Below are positions 35,547-44,571 of a stretch of DNA of 48,857 nucleotides, in pieces (position 1 is the first letter of the stretch; each line of letters starts with the position of its first letter). Where the stretch lies: positions 1 through 48,857 of the forward strand of contig JAQTNV010000025.1 in assembly GCA_028713675.1 (NCBI GenBank). Direction: 5' to 3'. The stretch comes from a bacterium (GTDB taxonomy: Bacteria > Desulfobacterota > JAPLJL01). The translations under genes and the position numbers were made by a program. A model generated the notes under the pieces. It saw only the letters and a program-made list of their open reading frames with translations. It did not search any database and had not been told where the DNA came from.

Positions 35547-35737
35547 GGATCGCAACCATCCGCCGAAAGGCTTATGATTCATTTTTAAGATAATCGTAAT
35601 TACTCAGGTTCACTGTCCAGGGTTACCATTCGCTATGCTCAGGGCAAGCACGGTTCTTAAGTTAAAGGCGGAGGATCACAAAGGTAACGAATTGTTTCGA
35701 ATCCATTTTTTGCATTTAATGAGGTTCCCAACCTTCC

Positions 35738-35763
35738 GAACCTTGAACGATGAACCTTGAACC
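35738..35763 (+). repeat. Direct repeat GAACCTTGAAC
   Basis: GAACCTTGAAC at 35738-35748 and again at 35752-35762, with a related word AACCTTCC just before. It fills part of the 35547-35809 spacer between mtaB and rnc; the rest of that spacer shows nothing recognisable apart from AT-rich stretches. Confidence 0.7.
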
Positions 35764-35809
35764 TAATAACCCGAGTAGGTAGGGATAATTAATTAATCTG
35801 CTGAAAATT

Positions 35810-36559
35810 ATGTCTTCCGAAGAAAAACAGAAAATATCGCCGGAACGGAGAGAAGTCCTGAGGACCCTGGAGGAGAAGCTGGCCTACCGGTTTCAATCGC
35901 TCGAGCTTCTGGAAACCGCGCTGACCCACGATTCCTTCGCCCATGAAAACCCCGGGCAGAACATTTACCCTAACGAACGGCTCGAGTTCCTGGGCGACGC
36001 CGTCCTGGGACTCGTGGCCGGCCACGAACTCTACCGGCTCTTCCCGCAGGCGGACGAGGGAACCCTGACCAAGATGCGTGCCGCCCTGGTCTCCCAGGAA
36101 AGGCTGGCGGAGATCGCCCGGCGGATGGAACTGGGGGAATTTCTCAACCTGAGCCAGGGGGAAAAACTTGCCGGGGGCCGGGAAAAGGAATCAATCATCG
36201 CCGAGGCGCTGGAAGCGGTCTTCGGGGCCGTTTATCTGGACGGGGGGATGGAAGCCGCCCGGGAAAAGATCGAGCAGATCCTGAATCCATTGATATCGGA
36301 CCTGGTCCAGGGCCGGATCGGGCAGGATTTCAAAAGCAAACTCCAGGAAATAATCCAGGAACGCTTTAAAAAACCGCCCTCCTACCGGATCGTTTCCGAG
36401 TCCGGGCCCTCCCAGGCCAGGGTTTTCCAGGCCGAGGTCAATCTTCCGGACTCTTCGCTTTCCGCCGCCGGGACCGGCCGGACCAAGCGGTCCGCGGAAC
36501 AGGCCGCGGCCAAGGCGCTCCTGGAAAAACTGGAGAATGGCAACAATGCCCGGCCTTGA
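35810..36559 (+). CDS. rnc: Ribonuclease III
   Basis: Cuts double-stranded RNA in rRNA processing and mRNA control. 249 residues, usual length. Catalytic signature NERLEFLGDAVL at residues 55-66, then EALEAVFGAVYLDGG with the second metal-binding Glu/Asp. The dsRNA-binding domain follows from about 175: DFKSKLQEIIQERFKKPPSY and TGRTKRSAEQAAAKALLEKL. No Shine-Dalgarno sequence is visible at the ATG. Its 3' end overlaps the next gene by 14 bases. Unlike many genomes, era does not follow, but the Era relative der lies one gene downstream. Confidence 0.97.
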   Translation: MSSEEKQKISPERREVLRTLEEKLAYRFQSLELLETALTHDSFAHENPGQNIYPNERLEFLGDAVLGLVAGHELYRLFPQADEGTLTKMRAALVSQERLAEIARRMELGEFLNLSQGEKLAGGREKESIIAEALEAVFGAVYLDGGMEAAREKIEQILNPLISDLVQGRIGQDFKSKLQEIIQERFKKPPSYRIVSESGPSQARVFQAEVNLPDSSLSAAGTGRTKRSAEQAAAKALLEKLENGNNARP

Positions 36560-37385
36560 ATTCTCCCTCGACGAACTCGGGGTTGAAATCATTTTCGACC
36601 CGGCCGGTTTCCGGGAAATCCCTCCGGATATTTCCTTTTCTTCCCGGCCCGCTACGAGCCGGAAGGCCCGGGAAAAAGCGGTTCTCCGCTTTTCCCGGCT
36701 CTCCCCCGACCAGGATCCTTTTCCCCTGATCCCCGGCCAGGACCTGCCGATAAAAGTTGAGCGGGAAGGAAACCGGCTGATTTTTCGCTCCTCCGGATCC
36801 CGGGCGGAATATGATCTGAAAACCCGGCAAGGCGAGATCCGGGCCGTCCCGGACCGGCTTTCCGGATCCCTGGAGAATTTTCTCCGGGTCATTTATTCAT
36901 ACTTTTTGCTCGAGCGGGGAGGGGTGCTCCTGCACGCTTTCGGTTTTGCCTGGAAAGGTTCCGCCCATATCCTCTTCGGGCCTTCGGGTTCCGGGAAAAG
37001 CACCGCGGCGGGATTATCCTCCGGGATTTCCGCCGGCGGCAACCAGGTGACGATCCTCTCCGATGATGTGCTCCAGGTGATCGCCGGCGGGCGCAACGGC
37101 GATTTCTTGGTTTCCCGTCCACCGCTGGAGACCAGGCTTCCTTCCTGCGACCAACGCTGGCCGGCAAAAAGCGCCTTCCTGCTGGTCAAAAACCACCGCC
37201 ATCTTATCGTCCCTTCCGAGCCGGCGGTTTCCCTCTCGCGTCTCCTGGCCAATGTTCTTTACGTTTCTGAAGATCCGGAGACCATCCCGGAGCTCCTGGG
37301 TCTCCTGGAGAAATTTGCCCGGGCCTGCCCGGTCGGGGAACTTCACTTCCGGCCGGACCCGGGATTTTTTAAATTAATCATCTGA
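36546..37385 (+). CDS. HprK-like P-loop protein
   Basis: A 279-residue protein with an HPr kinase/PEP-carboxykinase-like nucleotide-binding core: LLERGGVLLHAFGFAWKGSA, Walker A FGPSGSGKSTA and the acidic LSDDVLQV. The first 125 residues are a beta-rich domain without known motifs. Related HprK-like proteins occur next to PqqD-type peptide-modification genes, but none is present here, and no ptsH (HPr) gene is in the window. The ATG at 36546 has GGAG ten bases upstream; the ATG at 36537 is only one base from it. Overlaps rnc, then 12 bases to der, so likely cotranscribed. Confidence 0.72.
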   Translation: MPGLEFSLDELGVEIIFDPAGFREIPPDISFSSRPATSRKAREKAVLRFSRLSPDQDPFPLIPGQDLPIKVEREGNRLIFRSSGSRAEYDLKTRQGEIRAVPDRLSGSLENFLRVIYSYFLLERGGVLLHAFGFAWKGSAHILFGPSGSGKSTAAGLSSGISAGGNQVTILSDDVLQVIAGGRNGDFLVSRPPLETRLPSCDQRWPAKSAFLLVKNHRHLIVPSEPAVSLSRLLANVLYVSEDPETIPELLGLLEKFARACPVGELHFRPDPGFFKLII

Positions 37386-37397
37386 ACCGGAGCCCGC

Positions 37398-38768
37398 ATG
37401 AAACCCGCAACCGTGGCCATTGTCGGAAGACCCAACGTGGGGAAATCCACGCTTTTCAACCGGATCGTAGGAGCCCGGCGGGCGATCGTGGAACCCACCC
37501 CGGGGGTGACCCGGGACCGGAATTACGCGCCGGCCCTCTGGCAGGGCCGATCGTTTCAGCTGATCGACACCGGCGGCTGGGAGGTTAATTCCACCGACCG
37601 GCTTCAGGACCAGATCCGTCAGGCGGCCCAGCGGGCGGTTTCCGAGGCCGACCTGGTGATTTTCCTCCTGGACTGCCGGGAAGGGCTGAACCCGATCGAC
37701 CCGGAAATTTACAACTACCTGCGGGGATCGGGCCGTCCGATCCTGGTGGCGGTAAATAAAGTTGATAGTCAGCAGGCCGAAGAAAACCTGGCGGATTTCT
37801 ATCGGCTCGGGGCCCCGGAGATATTTCCGGTTTCAGCAGAGCACGGGACCTCGATCGGGGAACTTCTCGACGAGATTGTCCGGCAGCTGCCTGCCCCGGA
37901 GGAGGGGGAAGGGGAACCGGAAGCGGAGGAGGAAAACCGGCTCCGGGTGGCCATTATCGGGCGTCCGAACGTGGGAAAATCCACCCTGGTCAACCGGCTC
38001 GTCGGAGACGAGCGGATGATTGTCGACGACCGGCCGGGAACCACCCGGGACCCGATCGACATCCAGGTCCGACTAAAGCGCGGCGATCAGGCCCTGGATC
38101 TTTCCCTGATCGACCTGGCCGGAATTCGCCGCCCGAACCGGATTTCCGACCCGATCGAGCATTACAGCGTTACCCACTCGCTCAAGGCCGTCCGGAGGTC
38201 CGAGGTGGCCCTGCTGGTCCTGGACGCCGGGGAATCCATCGAGGTGTCGGAAGGCAAAATCATCGTAAAGCTCCTGGCCCAGGAGGCCCGCCTGGCTGAA
38301 TTCGTTTACGACCGCGGCCGGGGGCTGATCCTGGTCGTGAACAAGTGGGACCTGCTTCGGAAAAAAAATATCCAGACACAGGAGATCCTGGGCGGAATCC
38401 GGGACCGGGACCGCTGGCTGGACCTGGCGGATCTGGCGATGATCTCCGCTTTAACCGGGGAGGGCATGGACACCCTGATCGGTTATCTGTTCAAATACCA
38501 CGAGGTTCTGAAAAAGATCCCCACGGCGGTCCTGAATAGAACCATCCAGCGGGCGATCGAGCGCCACCACCCCCCGGCGTTCCGGGGAAGGGAAATCCGG
38601 GTTTTTTACGCCACCCAGGTCCAAAGCCTCCCCCAGACTTTCGTCATTTTCACCAATCATCCCCAAGGAATAACGGACGATTACCAAAAGTACCTGGCCA
38701 ACGTTATCCGGGAGGAACTGGGATTAAAAGGCATTCCCGTCAAGCTGAAATTCCGGAAAAAAACTTGA
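37398..38768 (+). CDS. der: Ribosome-associated GTPase Der
   Basis: Double GTPase needed for 50S subunit assembly, 456 residues. First G domain: GRPNVGKSTLFNRI, DTGGW, NKVD. Second: GRPNVGKSTLVNRL, DLAGI (usually DTAGI) and NKWD. A KH-like C-terminal domain ends in QTFVIFTNHPQGI and an RNA-binding basic tail (KLKFRKKT). An acidic linker (EEGEGEPEAEEEN) separates the G domains. The switch motif change Thr to Leu in the second domain keeps DxxG. GGAG lies five bases before the ATG. Confidence 0.97.
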   Translation: MKPATVAIVGRPNVGKSTLFNRIVGARRAIVEPTPGVTRDRNYAPALWQGRSFQLIDTGGWEVNSTDRLQDQIRQAAQRAVSEADLVIFLLDCREGLNPIDPEIYNYLRGSGRPILVAVNKVDSQQAEENLADFYRLGAPEIFPVSAEHGTSIGELLDEIVRQLPAPEEGEGEPEAEEENRLRVAIIGRPNVGKSTLVNRLVGDERMIVDDRPGTTRDPIDIQVRLKRGDQALDLSLIDLAGIRRPNRISDPIEHYSVTHSLKAVRRSEVALLVLDAGESIEVSEGKIIVKLLAQEARLAEFVYDRGRGLILVVNKWDLLRKKNIQTQEILGGIRDRDRWLDLADLAMISALTGEGMDTLIGYLFKYHEVLKKIPTAVLNRTIQRAIERHHPPAFRGREIRVFYATQVQSLPQTFVIFTNHPQGITDDYQKYLANVIREELGLKGIPVKLKFRKKT

Positions 38769-38844
38769 AAAATATCGGAGTGAAAAGTTAGGCGGCAGCG
38801 GTTAGAATACATATGATGGATTGACCAATCTCATCTGAATTCTT

Positions 38845-39774
38845 ATGGTTTCCAGAATATCAATAGAAAAACATTTTCAAAGAATATCAGATAGATCAAA
38901 GCTATCAGCTAAAGTATTTCATAATACTTTTAAATCTTTTTCCGCTAATGACGGCACCAACATGGCCGCTTCCATATCCTTTTATATTCTCCTGTCTTTT
39001 ATCCCTTTGCTCCTGCTTTCCATTTCCATCCTGGGTTTTTTCGCGGGAAGTTCCCCCGCCCATTTCGACCAGATCATGGCTAAAATCAGGATAGTTCTTC
39101 CCTTTATCGACGAGGGAGTGGTCCGGGCTCTCCAAAAAACCGTTTCCGGAAAAGGGGCGCTGGGAGTGGGAGGGCTTTTAGCCCTGCTCTGGAGCGTGAA
39201 CCAGATCTTTGCCTCATCGGAAAGGGTCTTGAACCGGATTTTTCAGATCAAGAAGGGCAGGGGCTTTATCAAAGCCAGGCTGGTTTCCCTGGGCCTCGCC
39301 CTGGCGCTCGGGATTTCCCTGGTCCTTTCGGTTGGGGTGGGAATGCTGGCCGGGGTCCTGGAAAAGATCCCATTAGGGTCGCTGAGCATTCGGATCGGGA
39401 TGATTCTTAATCATCCTCTCGTCGCCCTGTGGCTGCCGCTTCTGCTCCTGGCCGCCTCATTTACGGTTTTGACCGTGATCCTTCCCCACGGCAAGGTTTA
39501 CTTCCGCTACGCCGTCCTGGGCGGCGCGGTCTTCGCCACGCTTTTTGAATTAGCCAAGTATTTTTTTACCTACTATATAATGAAAGTCAGCAACGTCAGC
39601 CTGATTTACGGATCATTCGGGTCCATCATTATTATCATCCTGTGGGTTTTCTACCTCTCGATTCTTTTTATTTTCTCGGCCGAGTTTGTTTCCGTGGTCC
39701 AGTTCTGGGGTGAAGAGGAGAGGTTACAGATATCCCTGGCCGAGCTCGAAGAATCCATTCCGCTGGCCAATTAA
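38845..39774 (+). CDS. YihY/BrkB-family inner-membrane protein
   Basis: A 309-residue protein of the YihY family (UPF0761), a polytopic membrane protein of uncertain transport or export role, formerly linked by name to RNase BN. About six TM segments; family features AASISFYILLSFIPLLLLS, ALGVGGLLALLWSVNQIFAS and YGSFGSIIIIILWVFYLSIL. The first 30 residues are AT-rich in sequence compared with the rest of the gene, and no ribosome binding site precedes the ATG. It is followed by the terminator-like hairpin at 39818-39852. Confidence 0.85.
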   Translation: MVSRISIEKHFQRISDRSKLSAKVFHNTFKSFSANDGTNMAASISFYILLSFIPLLLLSISILGFFAGSSPAHFDQIMAKIRIVLPFIDEGVVRALQKTVSGKGALGVGGLLALLWSVNQIFASSERVLNRIFQIKKGRGFIKARLVSLGLALALGISLVLSVGVGMLAGVLEKIPLGSLSIRIGMILNHPLVALWLPLLLLAASFTVLTVILPHGKVYFRYAVLGGAVFATLFELAKYFFTYYIMKVSNVSLIYGSFGSIIIIILWVFYLSILFIFSAEFVSVVQFWGEEERLQISLAELEESIPLAN

Positions 39775-39817
39775 TCCGGGAAATTACCCGCTAGATTCCG
39801 CCCCCGCAAGTTCCGGC

Positions 39818-39852
39818 AAAAAAAAAGGGTTGGAGGGCAAGGCCTCCAACCC
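39818..39852 (-). terminator. Rho-independent terminator for the 39875-40462 gene
   Basis: A perfect ten-base stem GGGTTGGAGG (39827-39836) and CCTCCAACCC (39843-39852) with loop GCAAGG. On the minus strand it is followed by nine T residues (39826-39818), 22 bases past the stop. The hairpin may also slow transcripts from the plus-strand gene ending at 39774. Confidence 0.9.
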
Positions 39853-39874
39853 CGGATTTAAGCCGGATTAATTT

Positions 39875-40462
39875 TTAATCAAAATAGTAATGGATTCCGC
39901 CGCTGAAGGTTGAACCGACGGTGTGAACACCGAAGCCGGTATCAGCATTGTCAGCGAACGGGATGCACAGGTTGAAGTCCAGGCCGCCCTCCAGGGAGAA
40001 TCCCACGTTGGGAAGCCCTTGGAAGAAATACTCGGCCCCAAATCCGCCGATCAGGTCAAATCCTATAGCCCAATCGACATCTTCCTCGATCAGCATGCCC
40101 ATCCCGATGAGCGCAGAGAAAGTCGCCTGTTTGGACTTGGCGATGGTGGGGAGAACCCTGATTCCCATCGAAAGTCCGGTTTTCCAGTCGGCGACATGCT
40201 GAGTCCCAAAACCCAGGTAAGGATTGATCGCGATATTTTCCTTGTTGATTCTCAGCGAAAGCTGGACATCATCGGCGCTCATGACATTCCCGAGAAAAGC
40301 CGAAGTGACGCCAATCCCGACGCCTTGGGGGACGGAAGCAGCCGCCTTTGCGAGCGGGGCGGGCGGGGCGGCCTGGGCGGCCTCCGCGATCTGAGCCAGG
40401 GCCATCATTCCCGCCAGCACCATCCCTGTGATCAGTGTCAAATTGAGAGTTGTTCTTTTCAT
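39875..40462 (-). CDS. Exported beta-rich protein, possible outer-membrane barrel
   Basis: 195 residues, no family recognised. Signal peptide (LITGMVLAGMMALAQIAEAA), a short Ala/Pro stretch, then alternating Gly-rich beta segments (GIGVTSAFLGNVM, NPYLGFGTQHVADW, FDLIGGFGAEYFFQG, GVHTVGSTFSGGIHYYFD). The final aromatic residue in HYYFD fits a barrel insertion signal loosely. AAAGGAG lies six bases before the ATG at 40462, which favours this start over an upstream one at 40534. It has its own strong terminator. Confidence 0.7.
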   Translation of the reverse strand: MKRTTLNLTLITGMVLAGMMALAQIAEAAQAAPPAPLAKAAASVPQGVGIGVTSAFLGNVMSADDVQLSLRINKENIAINPYLGFGTQHVADWKTGLSMGIRVLPTIAKSKQATFSALIGMGMLIEEDVDWAIGFDLIGGFGAEYFFQGLPNVGFSLEGGLDFNLCIPFADNADTGFGVHTVGSTFSGGIHYYFD

Positions 40463-40565
40463 GTTTTTCTCCTTTCGTTTCTTTTCCGATAAACCGGAAC
40501 ATTCCCTGTATGTTGTAAGAGTATATGATTTCATTAAACCGGTTTTTAGTCAAATGGAAGATGGT

Positions 40566-40594
40566 TTGACTTCCCCGGTTTTTTTTCCTATCCT
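40566..40594 (+). promoter_or_regulatory. Candidate promoter of the yfgM-like/bamB-like pair
   Basis: TTGACT (40566-40571), 17 bases, TATCCT (40589-40594), about 35 bases before the TTG start at 40629. The spacer contains a run of eight T residues. Confidence 0.4.
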
Positions 40595-40628
40595 TCTTTA
40601 AAACCTTTATACCCGAGGAGGCAATAAA

Positions 40629-41456
40629 TTGGTCCGCAGGATAACACGCAAAGAAATCAAGAAACCGGATGAATTCATCAAGGACACTACCAAGGCATTC
40701 GATTTCGTCCTAAAGAATAGCAGCATTTTTATTTCCGTGCTCCTGGCGATCATGGTTATCGCCGCAGTGGTATTCATTGTTGTTTTCCAGGGGAAAAAGA
40801 CGGAAGAAAAGGCGCAGGTTTTTCTATACCAGGCCATTCGCGATTTCCGGGGACCGACCCTGGACCTCTCCGAACTGGGGATTCCCAAGCCGGACGAAAA
40901 AGCTGAATCCCCGGCGGAAAAAACCGAGAGAGTCAAAATGGCGGAAGCCAAGTTTCTGGAAATCGCCGAAAAATATCCCAAGACCCAGGCCGCCTGGCAA
41001 GCCCGTTTTTACCTCGCCAATTGCCAATACCAGCTGGGAGATTCCCTGGCCGCCATCGATTCGTACCAGAAAATCCTGGATTCTAAAAAACTCAAGGATC
41101 TGAACTTGACGGCTATGATCACTTATAACCTGGGATTTCTCTATGAAAATCTGGGTTACATGGATCGGGCGATTGAATACTACCGTTCCGTCATGGAATT
41201 GGGTTCCAATCTATACACTCAGCTGATCGGGGAAGATCTGAAAAGGGCGCAATGGAAATCCGAATATCTGAAACAAAACCGGCCCCAGGGAATGGCCCCG
41301 GCGGGAGGGCCGGCCGCTCCGGGACAACCCCAGCCGGGAATCCAGCTTCAGCTTAATCCGGGAGCTCCTCCGGGAGAAGTCGCTCCCGGAAAAACCGCTT
41401 CGGAAAAAACCAAGCCGGGAAAGAAGACCCGGGGTCAGAAATCCAAGAAACCCTGA
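40629..41456 (+). CDS. YfgM-like single-TM TPR protein
   Basis: A 275-residue protein with a basic N-terminus, one TM (IFISVLLAIMVIAAVVFIVV, about residues 32-53) and periplasmic TPRs (about 95-215: QARFYLANCQYQLGDSLAAI, TYNLGFLYENLGYMDRAIEY). YfgM of gamma-proteobacteria has the same layout and links the SecYEG translocon to periplasmic chaperones. The last 60 residues are a Pro/Gly/Lys tail not found in YfgM. It starts at TTG with GAGGAGG six bases upstream. The next gene is BamB-like, as in enterobacteria, which supports the assignment. Confidence 0.68.
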   Translation: MVRRITRKEIKKPDEFIKDTTKAFDFVLKNSSIFISVLLAIMVIAAVVFIVVFQGKKTEEKAQVFLYQAIRDFRGPTLDLSELGIPKPDEKAESPAEKTERVKMAEAKFLEIAEKYPKTQAAWQARFYLANCQYQLGDSLAAIDSYQKILDSKKLKDLNLTAMITYNLGFLYENLGYMDRAIEYYRSVMELGSNLYTQLIGEDLKRAQWKSEYLKQNRPQGMAPAGGPAAPGQPQPGIQLQLNPGAPPGEVAPGKTASEKTKPGKKTRGQKSKKP

Positions 41457-41536
41457 AATCCCAGCGGGTTTGAATGAAATTTAATTTCATCCCGTTCCCG
41501 GCCCGGGGAGAATAGTCACACCTTTTTAATCATTTT

Positions 41537-42733
41537 ATGAAAGACCTAAAAAAACTGGCATTCATTGGCGGCCTGGCCTTACTGTGCTTTTGCCTTTCAA
41601 TGTTTTTGCCTCGGGAAACCCCTGCCGGAATAGTTCTATTTAAAGGAAACGGCTATGCCGTTTATTGGATGAAAAAACTGCTGGTAACCCAGGCCCGCTC
41701 ATTACTTAACCCGCTGGAACACGCTTCTTTGATTTATCATGAAGGGGTACTTTACGGGGGAACTTCAGAAGGAAAATTCTATGCGATTTCCGCCGACTCG
41801 GGACAGGTTCTCTGGGAATTCCAATCGGATGGTTCGATCGAATCCGAACCACTATGGGACGAGGAAACGGTATTTTTCGGCAACTCGGAGGGAACATTTT
41901 ACGCACTGAAAGCCGACACCGGAGAGGTGCTGTGGTTTTTCCCAACCGGAAAGATTGTTTTCTCCCGGCCGGTAATTGATGGAAACAACATAATTATCCT
42001 GAACAATGATAATCGGCTGTTTTCACTGGATAAATTTCGAGGCGATGTAATCTGGATCAAGACCATCGAAACCGAATCAAACTTCAATCAAAATATCTTT
42101 TACGGTTCCTCTTCGCCGGTCATATACGGCGGTAAGATATATGTCGGCCTTTCGGACGGATTTCTGGCCTGTTTATCCCTCCAAGGTGAACTCATCTGGA
42201 AAAAGGATCTCGCGGAAGGAATTGACTATCGGGATCTGGACGCCACCCCGGTTATCTCCGGCAATGTCCTGGTTATCCCTAATTTGGGGGCGGTAAGCAC
42301 ATTCGGAATCAACCCGGATACCGGGGATATCCTTTGGAAGATACCCGAAGGCGGAAATACCGGAGGGGTTGTTTCCAAAAACGACTCTGTCTGTCTCCCC
42401 CTGGTTTCCAAGAATCCGGAAAGGGGAGATCTGCTGAAACTTTCCTGCCTTAACCCGGCCAATGGAATAAAGACCTGGGAATCAGACAATATCAAATCAA
42501 TTGAACCAGAACAGGATTACGGATGGAATCCGACCCTTCCGTTATTTCTGGGAAATAAATCAGTTTTTGGACTTTCCGGAAACGGGTTGGCTATTATTGA
42601 TAATGAAAATGGAAAGGTAGCGGGATTTATGCCGTTATCATCTGGGATATCATCAAAACCGGTTCAGGGAGAGGGAAGAGATATATTCGTGATTTCCAAT
42701 GATGGGTATATTTATAAAATCCTCATTTTATAA
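41537..42733 (+). CDS. PQQ-like beta-propeller protein, BamB-like
   Basis: A 398-residue exported protein. N-terminal hydrophobic signal (LAFIGGLALLCFCLSMFLP); Cys17/Cys19 do not form a clear lipobox. The rest repeats the PQQ-like motif: LYGGTSEGKFYAISADSGQV, VFFGNSEGTFYALKADTGEV, IYVGLSDGFLACLSLQGELI and FGINPDTGDILWKIPEG. About seven to eight blades fit the BamB scaffold of the outer-membrane barrel assembly machine, but many propellers look like this. The position after a YfgM-like gene is the best support. 80 bases lie between them; no ribosome binding site is seen. Confidence 0.65.
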   Translation: MKDLKKLAFIGGLALLCFCLSMFLPRETPAGIVLFKGNGYAVYWMKKLLVTQARSLLNPLEHASLIYHEGVLYGGTSEGKFYAISADSGQVLWEFQSDGSIESEPLWDEETVFFGNSEGTFYALKADTGEVLWFFPTGKIVFSRPVIDGNNIIILNNDNRLFSLDKFRGDVIWIKTIETESNFNQNIFYGSSSPVIYGGKIYVGLSDGFLACLSLQGELIWKKDLAEGIDYRDLDATPVISGNVLVIPNLGAVSTFGINPDTGDILWKIPEGGNTGGVVSKNDSVCLPLVSKNPERGDLLKLSCLNPANGIKTWESDNIKSIEPEQDYGWNPTLPLFLGNKSVFGLSGNGLAIIDNENGKVAGFMPLSSGISSKPVQGEGRDIFVISNDGYIYKILIL

Positions 42734-42837
42734 TTATTTAATTTATTAACTTGGTTCCGATAAGATATATTATGGAAACTTACAAATAATCTTTGGATAT
42801 TAAATAGTTCATATCAACAATCCACAATTGTTTTTTC

Positions 42838-43614
42838 TTAAATCGGGTTATTATACTTCTCCAGAATTAGCTTGATCCTTTTGAAAACCACGTAATTTGT
42901 GCTGATCGCGATCAGAATAATAATAAAAATTAGAAAGTGTTGCTCGGTTCCTAACCATTTATGATAAAACCAAATAAAGATCGGACTGAATACCGAGCTG
43001 CCGGATATCAGGAATACCCTTTCCGGTCTTTGCATGAATCCGATATATATTTCCATCTTGAGCGTTTCGGATCTGGCTCTGGTATAACTGATCATCATTG
43101 AACCGGTAAAAGCCAGGAATGCAACCCAGAAAACCCAGCTATTGCGGTAAAAACCCATAATCCCCATGAATGTGAAAGCCTCAGAAAAACGATCCAGGGT
43201 TGAATCGAAAAAAGCACCGGATTGGGTTTCGTTCTTGGTGGCCCGGGCCACCCGGCCGTCGAACATATCGCAGGTTCCGGCGACAATCAGCGTCAGGCCG
43301 GCAAAACCGAATAAACCCCGGTAATATAAATATCCCGCGACCAACGATAAAAAAAATGAGGCCCCGGTGATGGTATTGGGTTTAATTCCGTGGCGGATGA
43401 AAAAACGCTCCGCCGGCCCGATTATCCAGAGCCAAAATTCCCTTAAAAAGAATGGCAACGGCAAGGAATCGCCAAGTTTTTTGATTTCGGCTTCGGATAA
43501 TTTCCTCCGTTTTCGGATAACGGCGAATACAGCCATGGCCAAGAACGTAATGGATACAATGGTTATTAAAGGAAATACACTTATCCAGAATTCCCGGCTG
43601 GCAGAATATTCCAT
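42838..43614 (-). CDS. CDP-alcohol phosphatidyltransferase, copy 2
   Basis: Membrane enzyme that moves a phosphatidyl group from a CDP-lipid to an alcohol. The full catalytic motif is present: Asp116, Asp119, Gly120, Ala123, Arg124, Gly133, Asp137 and Asp141 (CDMFDGRVARATKNETQSGAFFDSTLDRFSE spans 115-145). About six TMs surround it. The 258 residues align without gaps to the upstream gene. The acceptor alcohol cannot be told from sequence; glycerol-phosphate, inositol-phosphate and serine types all share the motif. It lies 22 bases after its paralogue. Confidence 0.88.
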   Translation of the reverse strand: MEYSASREFWISVFPLITIVSITFLAMAVFAVIRKRRKLSEAEIKKLGDSLPLPFFLREFWLWIIGPAERFFIRHGIKPNTITGASFFLSLVAGYLYYRGLFGFAGLTLIVAGTCDMFDGRVARATKNETQSGAFFDSTLDRFSEAFTFMGIMGFYRNSWVFWVAFLAFTGSMMISYTRARSETLKMEIYIGFMQRPERVFLISGSSVFSPIFIWFYHKWLGTEQHFLIFIIILIAISTNYVVFKRIKLILEKYNNPI

Positions 43615-43636
43615 AATATTAGGGATTTAATATGAA

Positions 43637-44413
43637 TTACAATGGTTTATTATACTTATCCAGGATAAGTTTTATCCTTTTTAATACGACATAATTAGTG
43701 GTTACCGCGATCAGAATTAATATTGCAATAAGCAGGTATTGCTCGTTGCCCCACCATTTATGATAAATCACAACAATAATCGGACTGAATATCGTGGCTA
43801 CTGACAGAAAGAATATTCTTTCCGGCCTTTGCATGAATCCTTTCCAAATATCCATTTTCAAACCTTCCGCCCTGGCTCTGGTATAACTGATCATCATTGA
43901 ACCGGTAAAAGCCAGGAATGCGATCCAGAAAATCCAGGTTCCCTGGTAATAACCCATGATGCCCATGAACGTAAAAGCTTCGGAAAAACGATCCAGGGTT
44001 GAATCGAAAAAAGCCCCGGATTGGGTTTCGGTATGGGTTTTCCGTGCTATTCGGCCATCAAACATGTCGCAGGTAGCGCCGGCAATGCATATCCAGCCTG
44101 CCCAGGCCCACCAGCCGCGGTAATAGCAATATCCCGAAATCATCGCGATAAATACGGAAGCCGCGGTGATGGAATTCGGTTTTATCCCGTATTTTATGAA
44201 AAAACGCTCAAACGGCCCGATGACCCAGGTCCAGTATTCCCTTAAAAATAAAGGCAACGGCATGGAATCGCCGAGCTTTTTAATCTCAGCTTCCGTCAAT
44301 TTTTGGTTTTTTCGAACAATGGCGAATATACAACACGCCACGATAAAAAATCCGTTTATTAAAGCTAAAGGAAGCACGTTGATCCATAATTCCCGGCTGA
44401 CAGAATATTCCAT
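43637..44413 (-). CDS. CDP-alcohol phosphatidyltransferase, copy 1
   Basis: 258 residues, same length as the following gene and closely related. The catalytic Asp/Gly/Ala/Arg motif is complete at the same residue numbers, with RIARKTHTETQSG between the halves. The membrane-embedded ends and the loop after the active site (FIVACCIFAIV, GWWAWAGWICIA) differ most from copy 2, as expected if acceptor or lipid preference has split. GGAGG lies about nine bases before the ATG; copy 2 lacks one and may depend on reading through. Confidence 0.88.
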   Translation of the reverse strand: MEYSVSRELWINVLPLALINGFFIVACCIFAIVRKNQKLTEAEIKKLGDSMPLPLFLREYWTWVIGPFERFFIKYGIKPNSITAASVFIAMISGYCYYRGWWAWAGWICIAGATCDMFDGRIARKTHTETQSGAFFDSTLDRFSEAFTFMGIMGYYQGTWIFWIAFLAFTGSMMISYTRARAEGLKMDIWKGFMQRPERIFFLSVATIFSPIIVVIYHKWWGNEQYLLIAILILIAVTTNYVVLKRIKLILDKYNKPL

Positions 44414-44442
44414 TTAGATTTTCCTCCGTCTTTGAAAATTTT

Positions 44443-44506
44443 AGATCCTTCGCCTTTGAGCTCAGGATGATAAAAAAATGTCATTCTGAGCGATAGCGAA
44501 GAATCT
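44443..44506. repeat. Imperfect palindrome with TCATTCTGAGC word
   Basis: Arms AGATCCTTCGCC...CTCAGGATGA (44443-44470) and TCATTCTGAGC...GCGAAGAATCT (44481-44506) are imperfect inverted repeats around an A-rich centre. This TCATTCTGAGCG-type word is a well-known dispersed repeat in many bacterial genomes. It lies between the phosphatidyltransferase gene and tRNA-Gln. Confidence 0.75.
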
Positions 44507-44571
44507 GATATTTTTTAAATATATATAATATATTCCTTATATTTAACCCTTTTCATTCCAACCCGGCCAAA

